A stretch of 64,000 nucleotides of DNA, taken from NCBI RefSeq assembly GCF_000969885.1, contig NZ_CP009501.1, forward strand, positions 1,364,001 to 1,428,000, in the 5' to 3' direction. Both the position numbers and the translations under genes were made by a program. Of this stretch, positions 27,144 through 37,533 are shown piece by piece (position 1 is the first letter of the stretch; each line of letters opens with the position of its first letter). The notes beneath the pieces are model-generated. The model worked only from the letters and a program-made list of their open reading frames with translations. It was not told the origin of the DNA and did no database searches. Origin of the DNA: Methanosarcina thermophila TM-1 (lineage in GTDB: Archaea; Halobacteriota; Methanosarcinia; Methanosarcinales; Methanosarcinaceae).

Positions 27144-27422
27144 ATGGCTAAAAGTGTTATTGTCGAGCTGAGAGCACCGGCTAACTTTTCTATGCAGGAA
27201 GCCCTTGATTCGGATGTTGCAAAGCTCCCTGGCTTCAAAATCGACCCGGAATGCGGACCTGTTCCTGTTAGCCCATCGAAAGAGACAGTTAAGAATCTGG
27301 AAATCGAGAATGAGAAAGTATTTTTGATACGGGGAACTGTTGAGGAGGAAAAAGAGGAAGAACTAAAACGGCTTCCTGATGTGCTTAAAGTCTGGAACGA
27401 TACTCAAATAGAACCTTTTTAA
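27144..27422 (+). CDS. Stand-alone subtilase prodomain (inhibitor I9-like)
   Basis: A 92-residue protein homologous to the broken prodomain upstream. It begins AKSVIVELRAPANFSM, has DVAKLPGFKIDPE in the middle, and ends VWNDTQIEPF, where the protease reads IWTDAPIEPF before its catalytic domain. The frame then stops, so there is no protease domain. Prodomains of S8 enzymes fold the protease and inhibit it. A separate one could do this in trans, or this could be a second protease gene that lost its catalytic part. GAGGAAA before the ATG supports translation. No export signal is present, as for the protease. Confidence 0.7.
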   Translation: MAKSVIVELRAPANFSMQEALDSDVAKLPGFKIDPECGPVPVSPSKETVKNLEIENEKVFLIRGTVEEEKEEELKRLPDVLKVWNDTQIEPF

Positions 27423-27695
27423 TAATTTTTCCCCCCCTTCAACACGGCAAACTCCCGATCTCATTATGGGCAAGCTGTATTAGTACACTGCATCCAATAT
27501 TAATGCGATTATAATACCCTACTAAGACAGCTCATCGCTCTATTAAACAGATACAAAATGATCTATAGAGCCATTGCAATGCCCAAGAAGGGATCTGGAG
27601 GAGCTTTCTTAATGAGTCTGGCAGAGTGACCTGGGCAGCTCTGACAGAGCGATCTTAGCAAATCCAATATAAATTGGAAAGATGGAGATATATTT

Positions 27696-28220
27696 ATGAT
27701 AATGAATTTTAAAGGCAAGAGCCCGAAAATTTCAGAAACTGCTTTTATTGCCCCTTCAGCAGACATTATAGGGGATGTTGAAGTCGGGGGCTTTTCAAGC
27801 ATATGGTTTAATGCCGTGCTTCGTGGAGACAGGAATAAAATAAAAATCGGTAATCGTACAAGTATCCAGGATAATGTGGTAATTCATGCAAACCCTGAGA
27901 ATGGAGTTCAGATAGGAAATGAGGTAAGTGTCGGGCACGGAGCTGTACTTCACGGGTGCCGAATAGAAGACAATGTGATTATAGGAATGAACTCTACAGT
28001 ATTAAACGGAGCTGAAATAGGAAAAAACTCCATAGTAGGTGCGAACGCACTTATTCCAGAGGGAAAGAAATTTCCTGAAAAAAGCCTGATTATTGGAGTT
28101 CCGGGCAAGGTTAAGAGGAAAATCGAGACATCCGAAATTGAAGCCATAGCAAAAAACGCTGCAGAATATGTTGAGTTTGTCAGGGAGTACAGAGAAGAAG
28201 TAAAAGCAAGGAATCGTTGA
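27696..28220 (+). CDS. Gamma-carbonic-anhydrase-like hexapeptide-repeat protein
   Basis: A 174-residue left-handed beta-helix protein of the YrdA/CaiE/CamH type. The repeats run from about residue 14 to 145. The three metal-ligand histidines of the gamma class are present in VIHAN (about residue 69) and GHGAVLHGC (about 87 and 92). VLRGD and SIQDNVV are the usual signature. The acidic loop with the proton-shuttle Glu of Cam is absent, so activity may be weak. The C-terminal helix (about 145-174) packs the trimer in relatives. GGAG eight bases before the ATG supports the start; ATG at 27702 is the alternative. It is monocistronic. Confidence 0.85.
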   Translation: MIMNFKGKSPKISETAFIAPSADIIGDVEVGGFSSIWFNAVLRGDRNKIKIGNRTSIQDNVVIHANPENGVQIGNEVSVGHGAVLHGCRIEDNVIIGMNSTVLNGAEIGKNSIVGANALIPEGKKFPEKSLIIGVPGKVKRKIETSEIEAIAKNAAEYVEFVREYREEVKARNR

Positions 28221-28393
28221 GTAAATAGGTTTTGTCAGACGCCTGTTCTGGATATAGGTCATCCACCAAAAAACCAGTGCTTATGCATAGAAGAGATGAA
28301 AAATAATGCCACAATCCAGATCTCTTTAGTTCCCTCTTTAATACTTTAAGGTGCATACAGAACAGTACGATTAGACATGGAGATGGAACAGAA

Positions 28394-28813
28394 ATGAAAA
28401 ATATAAATATTATATATTATGGAAAAGTTAAGCAGGCAAACATATACGAAAGCATGTTTGAATATGTAAAATCTTCTGCCCCTGTGGATTGTGAGACAGA
28501 TTACATTGAAGGTTTGCCTGAATATTTTGTGGGAGAGTGGGAGGCAGCAACGGATAGCGTTGCGTTTTTTGGGTATGACCCTATGAAAGATGCAGGAGAA
28601 ATCGAGATCGATGGGCAAAGTTATACCCGTATAAGCCGGGGGGAAGACGAAATCAGTTATGTACCCACTGATAGCCTGTCAGAGACTCTGTATGTTATTT
28701 ACCACCGCAACCACAATACTCGAAGCTGTAGCTGCACCGGTGAAATCTTCCAGACAAAAGAAGAAGCTGAGAAGAGAGCAAATGAGCTTGTAGGAAAAAG
28801 CGGTCTCTCCTGA
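28394..28813 (+). CDS. Hypothetical protein
   Basis: A 139-residue soluble protein I do not recognise. It starts MKNINIIYYGKVK, has an acidic, aromatic middle (GLPEYFVGEWEAATD) and a C-terminal SCSCTGEIF with two cysteines one residue apart. There is no signal peptide or membrane helix. A GGAGATGG stretch stands just before the ATG. Codon pattern and acidic composition are like its neighbours. No operon partner is evident. Confidence 0.6.
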   Translation: MKNINIIYYGKVKQANIYESMFEYVKSSAPVDCETDYIEGLPEYFVGEWEAATDSVAFFGYDPMKDAGEIEIDGQSYTRISRGEDEISYVPTDSLSETLYVIYHRNHNTRSCSCTGEIFQTKEEAEKRANELVGKSGLS

Positions 28814-28914
28814 CCTTTCTTACTACTGAAAATTTAAAAGTAAAACCTGACTTAAAAGTAAAACCAGAATATATCCTGTAATTCTACTAGTTTCGGAATA
28901 AAATTAAAAAAAGT

Positions 28915-29208
28915 TTATACGTTTCCTGAAACTGCATTCCGCAGGCAGGTTTCCCAGTCTTCAGGATGATCTATATTATCACACTGCCACTCAAACTCAC
29001 GCCTTGCAAGCCTGATGGTTGCGCGTGCCCTTTTGAGCGGAACCAGCTCTTTTCCTACATCACCTATACCACCAACATCAAGGCAGCTTACGATGTCAAT
29101 CAAAAACATTTCCAGGCTTTCCGGTGGTATCGGTTCATTTCTTGCATGGATTTCTGCACATTTTGCGAGATATTCTGCAAGTACGCTTATCAGTTTCGCG
29201 TCACGCAT
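28915..29208 (-). CDS. Hypothetical small helical protein
   Basis: A 97-residue, mostly helical, soluble protein not recognised as a known family. It contains LAEYLAKCAEIHARNEPIPP and a C-terminal CDNIDHPEDWETC with two Cys. AAGGAG seven bases before the ATG at 29208 gives good translational support. It is on the opposite strand to the preceding gene, convergent with it. A plus-strand frame covering the same bases has no such signal and is treated as a shadow. Confidence 0.55.
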   Translation of the reverse strand: MRDAKLISVLAEYLAKCAEIHARNEPIPPESLEMFLIDIVSCLDVGGIGDVGKELVPLKRARATIRLARREFEWQCDNIDHPEDWETCLRNAVSGNV

Positions 29209-30027
29209 ATTCTAACTCCTTCATACGATAAGTGTCAACTCACCTTGTCACACAGGGTTTCAGACTTTTTTCACAATCACAATGACAGGATATTTGTAAA
29301 AATGCAGACATATCTTCCTGAATTCAGCCCAGGATATCATTTAATTCTGATTTTCCAGGGACAGCACCTTAAACAGCAATTAAAAATATGTGTTTTCGGA
29401 TGCTTAAAGTTTTCTAAATAATCGTATTTGGGAGAAACTATAAACGTTCGAGTTCCAGCCGGATGCTTGCAAGATCATATAGAATACTCTTTCAATTACT
29501 GTAACATTCAGCCATATTCACATATCCTGCTCTTTAATCGACTGCTCCATTACAAATCTCTCCTTTTACTGTGTAGCTGTCTGCATTGCCCGGACACCTG
29601 ATACCTGAGCGTTTAGACACTTGATGTACTTGAGCGTTTAAATTCATCTATATATCAATTCATCTGTATATTTAACCTGCAGCACGAAGCAAGAATATCG
29701 CGTACTATGGGCACAGGCTGGATAGAGCTATGCAAAGCATTTTAGGATATGATCAGAGAAAGAACACACCCGGAGTTGTAATGTTAGCAGCAGTAATCAA
29801 ACTTAATCAAGTTCAGGGGTAGACACAACGGAGATTGAATATTGTTCAAATAATCATAGAACAAACCTTTTGCTTTTTTGTATATTTTCTTTAATATTCT
29901 ATAATTATTAAATCTAAGGAAAATTTATTCTATTAGGATTATATAGGCTCTGAGAATTAAATAAATTCGCAATTATTAACAAATATTATCTTCGACTTGA
30001 AAATAAAAGTGTAAATTCTCTATAATT
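29209..30027. other. Intergenic region without a recognised gene
   Basis: About 820 bases, moderately AT-rich, between two divergent genes. Only short frames are seen. Several TATA-like stretches occur near 29870-29960 and could serve the HD-domain gene that follows. I see no tRNA, strong hairpin or mobile-element relic here. Confidence 0.3.
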
Positions 30028-30048
30028 TTGGCGTTTAAAGAGGCTGGA

Positions 30049-30609
30049 ATGTTAACTGAGAGTGAAATTTTTGCCAACGAGACTTATATAATCGATCTTT
30101 TGAGGAAGACAAAAAGAGAAGGAATTAGAGATTATATTCATTATCTCAAAAACTCGGACTTCTTTATTGCCCCCGCAAGTACAAAATATCACAGGAATTA
30201 TCCTGGCGGGCTTGCAGAACATTGCTTAAACTTATTGGAGCCCCTTAAATTATCTAACTCTCGCCTGAAAAGGGATGAGCAGCTTCCTGAAGACTCTCTA
30301 GTAATCACTGCTTTATGTCATGATGTTTGCAAGGAAGGGTTATACATTGGAGAATATGGAAACTATAGAACGCTAGAAGGACATCCAGCTAATAACAAAC
30401 ATTCGACTCTATCTATTGAAAGAATTAAGAGGTACATAAGACTCACACGCATAGAGAGGGATGTAATCCTGTATCATATGGGGCTTTTCTCATGTTACGA
30501 GTATGGTATGGAGTATACCCCGGAAGATTTGATGAAAGCTATTAAAAGACATCCTCTCGTACAGATTTTTGCGGCTATTGACATGGAAGAAACCCACTGG
30601 CAAAGGTGA
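30049..30609 (+). CDS. HD-domain metal-dependent phosphohydrolase family protein
   Basis: A 186-residue HD-superfamily protein. The metal-binding His and His-Asp are in GGLAEHCLNLL (about residue 60) and TALCHDVCKEG (about residue 92); a later KHSTLSIERI and VILYHMG supply further conserved His. HD proteins hydrolyse phosphoester bonds of nucleotides or nucleic acids; the substrate here is unknown. The start is the ATG at 30049, where AGAGG stands five bases upstream; a TTG at 30028 gives seven more residues but lacks a signal. No partner gene is nearby. Confidence 0.75.
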   Translation: MLTESEIFANETYIIDLLRKTKREGIRDYIHYLKNSDFFIAPASTKYHRNYPGGLAEHCLNLLEPLKLSNSRLKRDEQLPEDSLVITALCHDVCKEGLYIGEYGNYRTLEGHPANNKHSTLSIERIKRYIRLTRIERDVILYHMGLFSCYEYGMEYTPEDLMKAIKRHPLVQIFAAIDMEETHWQR

Positions 30610-30967
30610 AATGAATGCATCCATCTTTATCAGGATAAGCTTTTCTTTTGAGGATTAGACCCTCTTCTATACACAAAGTATTACGTTGACCCCCAGCCAC
30701 TAAGTTCTCAAACAATGATAAAATTCGCAGTTCTAACCTGATCCGCAATACCTGAAGAATCTTCTTTTAGCAAAGATTTGGTTTGTATTCTTTTTATTAT
30801 ATTAGAGTAATAATGTATCAAAGGTGGGCAATTAAATTGGATAAAGCGATAAGCATTAGAATCAAGCATTTAAAATCCGGAAAATAACCTGCTAACACAG
30901 GAGTAAAACACCACCTGATGCCAGCAAGGAATTCCAGAAAAAGGATCAAGCATGGGGGAGGAAGGTT

Positions 30968-31348
30968 ATGCAAGCAAGTGATACTGAAGTCCAGAGCATT
31001 TTAGGAAATGTGAAATACCCTGCAAATAAGAAGCAAATTATCGAGGAAGCCAGAAAGCAGAATATCAGTGGCGACACAATGCTGACTCTTGAAAACATTC
31101 CAAATCGCGAATATTCCAGCTCTGATGATGTCATCCATGAATTCGAAGGCTTTCAAAAAGCTGTAGAGGTTTTCCATACCAGGAAATATCCTGCATCGAA
31201 GCAGGAGCTTATCAACGAAGCCAGAAATCTTCATGTCCGTGGCGCAATATTAAGGGCTCTTGAGGCAGCCCTGACAAAGAATACTCCAGTCCCACTGAGG
31301 TACTCAACGAATGCAGAGCCAGGCTTCAGAGCAGGAAATCTGGCTTAG
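30968..31348 (+). CDS. Tandem DUF2795 protein
   Basis: A 126-residue protein with two DUF2795-like helical repeats. The first is about residues 7-55 (KYPANKKQIIEEARKQN, then LENIPNREYSSSDDV). The second is about 68-110 (KYPASKQELINEARNLH, then LRALEAAL). DUF2795 is common in archaea and actinobacteria and has no established function. GGGAGGAAGG before the ATG is an excellent ribosome-binding site. The gene is monocistronic. The second copy lacks the NREY ending, so the two repeats are not equivalent. Confidence 0.72.
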   Translation: MQASDTEVQSILGNVKYPANKKQIIEEARKQNISGDTMLTLENIPNREYSSSDDVIHEFEGFQKAVEVFHTRKYPASKQELINEARNLHVRGAILRALEAALTKNTPVPLRYSTNAEPGFRAGNLA

Positions 31349-31540
31349 AATAAAACCACACGAAAAATAATAAGGAAGAAAGGAGAAGAAGTGAAAAGAA
31401 AAACCGTAATTTAAGCTCAGATCAGCCAGTATCCTGAAGTTTTGAGGGTGATTTCCCTCGAATTCTCTCTAAAAATATGTAAATATATTAAAAAAACTAA
31501 TTATCTGCGCTGATTAAATAGCCGATTTTTTACTTTCTTT

Positions 31541-31740
31541 TCAAACAATGTTCTTTTTCATCTTGTCAAACAATATTTTTATCTTCTTGTCAATAATGAT
31601 TTTTCATCTTCCTGTCAAGCATTTATTCTTCATCGTCTTGTCAAATAATGACTCTTCATCTTCTTGTCAAACAATTGATTTTTCATCTTCTTGTCAAACG
31701 ATGAATCTTGACTCTTCATCGTCTCTTATCAAATAATTGA
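31541..31740. repeat. Degenerate ~25-bp tandem repeat at the 3' end of the TPR gene
   Basis: Seven to eight head-to-tail copies of a unit like TCAAACAATGATTTTTCATC plus TTCTTG, 24-35 bases long. The last copy contains the stop and final codons of the TPR gene (minus-strand AATCAATTATTTGA). The array therefore looks like repeated duplication of the gene's own end. On the minus strand it is purine-rich. Confidence 0.75.
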
Positions 31741-32802
31741 TTCTTTGCCAAGTTTACGAAGGATAGAATTCTTGAGATTTAAAGCACTTTTGTCGTTAGC
31801 ATTGATTCTTAAGGCGTTGTCTACTGCAGAGAGTGCTTGCTGGTATCTTCCGAGTTCAAAAAAGATAGATGCCTTATTAAACCAGGTCTCAAGCTTGTTG
31901 GGATTCTTTCGTAGCGCTTTATCAAGTGCTTTTAGGGCTTTTTCAGGCATACCAAGCATATAAAGGGTAGAACCTTTGAAGCTCCAAACATCTTCATTTT
32001 TAGGATTAATTTCCAGGGACTTATCAAATGCCTCCAGTGCTTCAGCATACCTGCCAAGCATATAAAGTGCAGAGCCCCGATACCACCAGATGTCCGCATC
32101 CTGAGGGTTAATCTCAAGGCTCTTATCAAGTTTTTCAAGCGCTCTGGCATATTTATCTGGTTCATAAGCCTGCTGGTCTCCACGCTCCCAGGTACCGGAT
32201 TTTTCGGGATAGAGATATGGGAGATTGTTCAACTCTTTAATCAGGCTTTCATTTTCAAGTGTAGATATTACAGTTTTATATTCCTGAATCTCCATATCAT
32301 CTGGATAAACTGCCAGGATCTCATTAAGTACATCCAGTCCCTCTTTGTATTTTCCAAGCCTGAATAGGGCAAAAGCCTTGAGTTTCAGTGCATACTTATA
32401 GTTTATATTATCACTTTCTGTCCATAGAGACAAGTTTTCCCCGGGGATCTCCTTTGGTATAGTTTCCAGAGCTCGGTCAAAGGTTTCTATCGCAATATTA
32501 TATTTGCCAGTTTTGTAAAGAAGCGTACCTTTAATCAGCAATGCTTCGGTAAAGTTCTGGTTTTCATCTATTTCTCTGTCAAGAAATGATAATATTTTAT
32601 TAATGGTAAAACTGCTCTCGTTTTCTAACGAGAATGCTTCATCCTTCATAAAAGACCCGATCATGTCAATGATTTCCTGATCATTTTTCCTACTTTCACT
32701 TACCCCTGACCCGGGAAATTCTTCATAGTACAACGAGCTTTTCTCTGACTGCTTGAATTCATGATTTTTATCTATCTCAGTCATAATACCAGAACCTGAC
32801 AA
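31729..32802 (-). CDS. Tetratricopeptide-repeat (TPR) protein
   Basis: A 357-residue soluble scaffold protein. The C-terminal half (about 205-345) holds four clear TPR units with the W-G-Y-A-P spacing, for example WWYRGSALYMLGRYAEALEAF. The N-terminal half holds three weaker ones (KGTLLYKTGKYNIAIETF and relatives). The first ~60 residues are charged and probably disordered. TPR domains mediate protein contacts; no client is evident. Such genes are abundant in Methanosarcina. Its final codons are shared with the downstream tandem repeat, so length variants between strains are likely. Confidence 0.82.
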   Translation of the reverse strand: MSGSGIMTEIDKNHEFKQSEKSSLYYEEFPGSGVSESRKNDQEIIDMIGSFMKDEAFSLENESSFTINKILSFLDREIDENQNFTEALLIKGTLLYKTGKYNIAIETFDRALETIPKEIPGENLSLWTESDNINYKYALKLKAFALFRLGKYKEGLDVLNEILAVYPDDMEIQEYKTVISTLENESLIKELNNLPYLYPEKSGTWERGDQQAYEPDKYARALEKLDKSLEINPQDADIWWYRGSALYMLGRYAEALEAFDKSLEINPKNEDVWSFKGSTLYMLGMPEKALKALDKALRKNPNKLETWFNKASIFFELGRYQQALSAVDNALRINANDKSALNLKNSILRKLGKESII

Positions 32803-33483
32803 TTTAGATATAAGTAGTCACTACAATCCCACACCGAACTGGATTCACTGGCTTTAAACCTGCATTAATTCCCTTTAACCCTCACAATCTCTCTTTAACC
32901 CAATAATCTCCCATGAATATATATCTGCAATGTAATACACAAAGATACTTTTTGAAAAGAGACATTGGGAAAAGTAGACTTTCATGGCCAAAAGGGTTAG
33001 ATCCATCCAATTAACGAATATAAATATATTTATATCATCTTTTTCTTTATACCTGAGTTCTATCTCCCATTCACCATAAAGTATTGGTGAAGAAGCCCGG
33101 AATCCTGCATTGTTCACGAGATTTCCCTATCAGTCTCTTCATTTATGCTCCCCAAGCATACTGATTTAAAGAAAGATCAGAAACCTCCAGACATTTTTCC
33201 AGGCATTCATTTGAGAGATGGGACCACCAACTACGAAGCATAGTATATTAGAACCTATTTTAAATTATTTATATCAAAAGTTAGTTTCGAGTAAAAAACA
33301 CTTTGATATGAAGTACTTTAAGCCCATTGTAAGCTTTTCATATATTTACTTTTTTTATAAATCGATTATTTTTAATAACATTAAAATTTTTAATATTATA
33401 TAATTTTTCAATTACATCAAAAATTCAAATCTGAAACAATGTTTCGTATCGATTATGATATATATAACTGGCTCATTATAAAG
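32803..33483. other. Intergenic region without a convincing gene
   Basis: AT-rich DNA upstream of the TPR gene. A minus-strand 80-codon frame (32875-33117) has no Shine-Dalgarno and no recognisable features. A TATA element at 33455-33467 on the plus strand precedes the structured RNA candidate. Confidence 0.3.
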
Positions 33484-33590
33484 GTACAGATTAAGAGTAA
33501 TAGGGTTTCCTCTTAATCCTTGGGTTGGATCGCAGGTAGGATCTGAGAATAGGGACTCAGACCCTACCATCTACTTCTAGATTGATTTTA
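33484..33590 (+). ncRNA. Candidate small structured RNA with three hairpins
   Basis: Hairpin 1 is a perfect nine-base stem GATTAAGAG/CTCTTAATC (489-497 with 510-518 of the 33 kb block). Hairpin 2 is a 13-base stem with one mismatch, GGTAGGATCTGAG/CTCAGACCCTACC (33535-33547 with 33556-33568). Hairpin 3, ATCTA-CTTC-TAGAT (33569-33582), is followed by TGATTTT, like a terminator. Loops 1 and 2 both contain AATAGGG. A TATA box (GATATATATAAC) about 25 bases upstream supports plus-strand transcription. No protein frame fits. Confidence 0.5.
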
Positions 33591-34030
33591 CAGAAATATT
33601 TGCTCATTTTATAATATACCTGTTTGAGTCTCATGTTTTAGTGTTGCTTAAAGGCTTTACTCATCATAAATTCATATGAAAAACAAAGTGAGTGAAGCTT
33701 TAGTGAATATAGGAGCACAGATTAATCCTGCTGATTATTGTTCAAAAGCACAGGTTCTTGTTAACTCTACTAACATAACTCTACTAACATTGAACCTTAT
33801 TTTGAGTTCCGTGCCTTTACATCTTTTTTGATCGCTCGTAGAACATTGTCGCATGAAATGAAAGATGGTCAAGTTATGCAAACCAGAGTTGAATATACAT
33901 CTCCTTGCAATCCGGTCACATGTATTAATGGCTTTTGAGACTAATCGTTAAAGTTTAGGATTAATGGTTAAAGTTTAGAACTAATTGTTAAAATTAGAAT
34001 AGAAAAATTAAATAGAAGAGTATAAACAGA

Positions 34031-34115
34031 TGCGAGGGGTGCGATTCGAACGCACGAACTCCTACGAGACTAGGCCCTCAACCTAGCGCCTTTGACCTGG
34101 CTGGGCAACCCTCGC
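34031..34115 (-). tRNA. tRNA-Leu (GAG)
   Basis: An 85-base class II tRNA without encoded CCA. The acceptor stem GCGAGGG pairs with CCCTCGC, with discriminator A. The anticodon stem-loop is CTAGG-TTGAGGG-CCTAG, anticodon GAG. A long variable arm (TCTCGTAGGAG) and the T arm GTTCGAATC are clear. It is identical to the copy 132 bases away. Confidence 0.95.
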
Positions 34116-34247
34116 ATAACGGTTATGAAATAAAGAATCTGAAAAATTTTTTACAAAAGTATATAGAAGATATGTAAAAAATCGATTCTTTAAGATTAGC
34201 TGATTTTGAAATTAATAGTTACAAGATTAACAGATTAAAATATTTAG

Positions 34248-34332
34248 TGCGAGGGGTGCGATTCGAACGCACGAACTCCTACGAGACTAGGCCCTCAACC
34301 TAGCGCCTTTGACCTGGCTGGGCAACCCTCGC
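34248..34332 (-). tRNA. tRNA-Leu (GAG), second identical copy
   Basis: The full 85-base sequence is the same as the copy at 34031, including the variable arm and anticodon GAG, while flanking DNA differs. The pair is a recent duplication or is kept alike by conversion. It is the upstream member on the minus strand. Confidence 0.95.
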
Positions 34333-34634
34333 ATCTAGTTTTAATTCTGTTATCAAAGCAATTTTATTCTGGTAATCCGGCGCGCTTTACGCCTTGCACT
34401 CCCTCACAATATCATGGATAATATATAAACATTTCGAGTCGTATAAGTCATTCTGCGTAAGTTATAGACTTTAGTAAAGCAGATGGTCCTTTTTTATTCA
34501 GTTGCAATGCACAGCGGCATAGAAAGATCAAATAAATCAGGCGCAAAAGCCCTAAGAAGCCCGTATATTGAAATGTTTATGACTCTACAAAGCCTCAGTA
34601 AAAAGTTAAGTTTTGGGCCCGTCCGAGTTGCAGC

Positions 34635-35435
34635 TCAGAACTGGTTCAGAATGCCCAGGATTTCTTCGGCTTTGCCTTTGATCACATTTGCCGCATTAAG
34701 TGCGAGATCTTTGGCTGTATAAGAACCATCGGACTCCATTGTAAATACAAAAGCGCTTTCGTCGTAGCCAATCTTTATCGCATGAATATCACAGACCTGC
34801 TCACAGAGCCTGCAAAGTGAGCATTTGAGAATATCTTCCTCAGAAACTCTAGCACCTGATTCCTCAAGCTGTATAATGCCTTTCGGGCACTCAGCTGCAC
34901 AGTGTCCACATGCATCACAATTCTGAATGTTGATAATAGGCACATTCTTGTAGCCGCAAGCGATCCCTGCCTGCCATCTAGCGCTGTCCCTGCCGTAACC
35001 CATGTGAGCAATAGCTTCAAGCACAAGCTTTTGCCCCTTTTTCAGCTCGACAATCGGTATATTTAGATCAGCTGGCTGTATCTTCGGGTCAGAAGAGATA
35101 AGGTCCCGTGAATAAACCACGCCAGGACCCTCTGCACTGAGGGTTAAGGAAACCTCGCAGGCAGGACAGCCTTCTCCTCCGCAGACATCGCATTCTGCCT
35201 GTGGCACATACGCCTCCAAATCCGTTACAAGCGGGATTAAGGACAGGCGTAGAGCCAGCTGCTCATCATAGAGTACCGAGGTATTGTCATAAATGTTCAC
35301 ATACTCGATCGCAAGCGTTGGCACATCTGCGATCATGGCACGCCGAATGCCGTTGGCAAAAGCGGTGCTAACTCTTGAGAGCACGAATTTTGCAGATCTG
35401 TCCGATAACTCCAGAATGTCTACTTCCATCGTCAT
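34635..35435 (-). CDS. rpoD: DNA-directed RNA polymerase subunit D (Rpo3) with ferredoxin-like domain
   Basis: A 266-residue homologue of Rpb3/alpha that nucleates RNA polymerase assembly with subunit L. The dimerisation domain opens with ANGIRRAMIADVPTLAI. An inserted ferredoxin-like domain (about 170-225) holds CDACGHCAAECPKG and CSLCRLCEQVCDI, enough for two [4Fe-4S] clusters; another Cys group (CDVCGGEGCPAC) lies near residues 83-94. Fe-S-bearing subunit D is known from some archaea, including Methanosarcina, where clusters affect assembly. It is the last gene of the ribosomal cluster, after uS13-uS4-uS11, the common archaeal order. Confidence 0.95.
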   Translation of the reverse strand: MTMEVDILELSDRSAKFVLSRVSTAFANGIRRAMIADVPTLAIEYVNIYDNTSVLYDEQLALRLSLIPLVTDLEAYVPQAECDVCGGEGCPACEVSLTLSAEGPGVVYSRDLISSDPKIQPADLNIPIVELKKGQKLVLEAIAHMGYGRDSARWQAGIACGYKNVPIINIQNCDACGHCAAECPKGIIQLEESGARVSEEDILKCSLCRLCEQVCDIHAIKIGYDESAFVFTMESDGSYTAKDLALNAANVIKGKAEEILGILNQF

Positions 35436-35507
35436 ATACCTTAATTTCCCTTATAGTTTAATGCATTCAAAAGAGAGAATTTTAGGAAAATTCCCTGAAA
35501 ATTTCTC

Positions 35508-36544
<1,037 letters not shown>

Positions 36545-36567
36545 TAAAAACCACCTCAACCAGAAAA

Positions 36568-37026
36568 TCACTTCTTCCTGCTGACACCGACAGTTGCTCC
36601 GCGGCGACCAGTGGATTTTGTCCTCTGTCCTCTGACCTTAAGGCCCCTTTCGTGCCTGAGACCTCTGTATGCACGAATCTTTTTAAGGATGTTAATATCT
36701 TCCCTGAAGGTCAATAAAATGTCCGTTCCCAGCAGGTGCTTATCCTGTCCTGTTGCCAGATCTTTCCGCCTGTTCAACATCCAGGAAGGAACGATTTCCT
36801 CAATTCTCCCGATTGCATCGTCAAGTTTTGCCACTTCTTCTTCTGGCAGATATCCAAGTGTAGCAGTAGGGTCTACCCCTGCGCCCTTTGCAATAAGTCT
36901 AGCAGTGCGCCTCCCTATTCCCGGGATGCCTGTAAGGGCGTACTCTACAGGTTTTGCCCCCTGCAGGTCGGTATTCATAATCCGAACAAGATGCCTTAAT
37001 TCTTCATTATTCTTTTCTTCTACCAT
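36568..37026 (-). CDS. rps13: 30S ribosomal protein uS13
   Basis: A 152-residue head protein that bridges to the large subunit and contacts the P-site tRNA. It holds the helix-hairpin-helix [21 protein letters not shown] and ends with the basic [21 protein letters not shown] tail. The ATG at 37026 follows AGGAGA; a frame opening at 37056 adds ten unrelated residues. It is the first gene of the alpha-like segment here, separated from cbf5 by tRNA-Ser and a ~300-base gap. Confidence 0.96.
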   Translation of the reverse strand: MVEEKNNEELRHLVRIMNTDLQGAKPVEYALTGIPGIGRRTARLIAKGAGVDPTATLGYLPEEEVAKLDDAIGRIEEIVPSWMLNRRKDLATGQDKHLLGTDILLTFREDINILKKIRAYRGLRHERGLKVRGQRTKSTGRRGATVGVSRKK

Positions 37027-37319
37027 ATACTCTCTCCTGAGGAATGCATACAGCATCCTGTAGCCCCTGATCGAATACCCTTAAAGAATACGCGAAAAAG
37101 TCAGGAGCAGCTCTCTCTATAGGAGCTTCTTTACAGCATATACTGATGAGTCACTTTACATGCATTTACCATTATATAAGGGTATCTGCACTGGATCTAT
37201 TACTGGATATGATCTTCTGCCTGGATAAAAAACCTACAGACAATTTCCATAGAAAAACAATGGAATATAGAAAGAAAAATCCAGAGAAACTTAAGAATAC
37301 GAAAGTAAGAATAGTAAGA

Positions 37320-37402
37320 CGCCGAGGGGGAGATTCGAACTCCCGAGGGGCAAAGCCCCACAAGCTCTCCAGGCTTGCGCCCTACCACTAGACTACCTCG
37401 GC
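37320..37402 (-). tRNA. tRNA-Ser (GGA)
   Basis: An 83-base class II tRNA. Acceptor GCCGAGG pairs with CCTCGGC, with discriminator G as usual for serine. The anticodon stem-loop is CAAGC-CTGGAGA-GCTTG, anticodon GGA. The long variable arm GGGGCTTTGCCCC and T arm GTTCGAATC are clear. No CCA is encoded. It sits between cbf5 and the uS13 gene on the same strand. Confidence 0.94.
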
Positions 37403-37533
37403 ATAGAGGTTAATAAGCAACTTAATTTTAACACAACTTTAACTTATTAAACGACTTATACCATAACGGAATAGTGATATATAAACTTTATTCTAAGAAA
37501 GGAGTGTTTAAAAAGAGTTTTAGAGGTCAGGGC

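Noticed and set aside
28966-29421. A 151-codon plus-strand frame over the gene at 28915
   Set aside because: The minus-strand gene has a strong ribosome-binding site; the plus frame has none and unusual composition.
31541-31740. A CRISPR array
   Set aside because: Units are contiguous and diverged with no unique spacers, and no cas genes are nearby.
32875-33117. An 80-codon minus-strand frame upstream of the TPR gene
   Set aside because: No start signal or family features. It might be a small membrane protein, but support is too weak.
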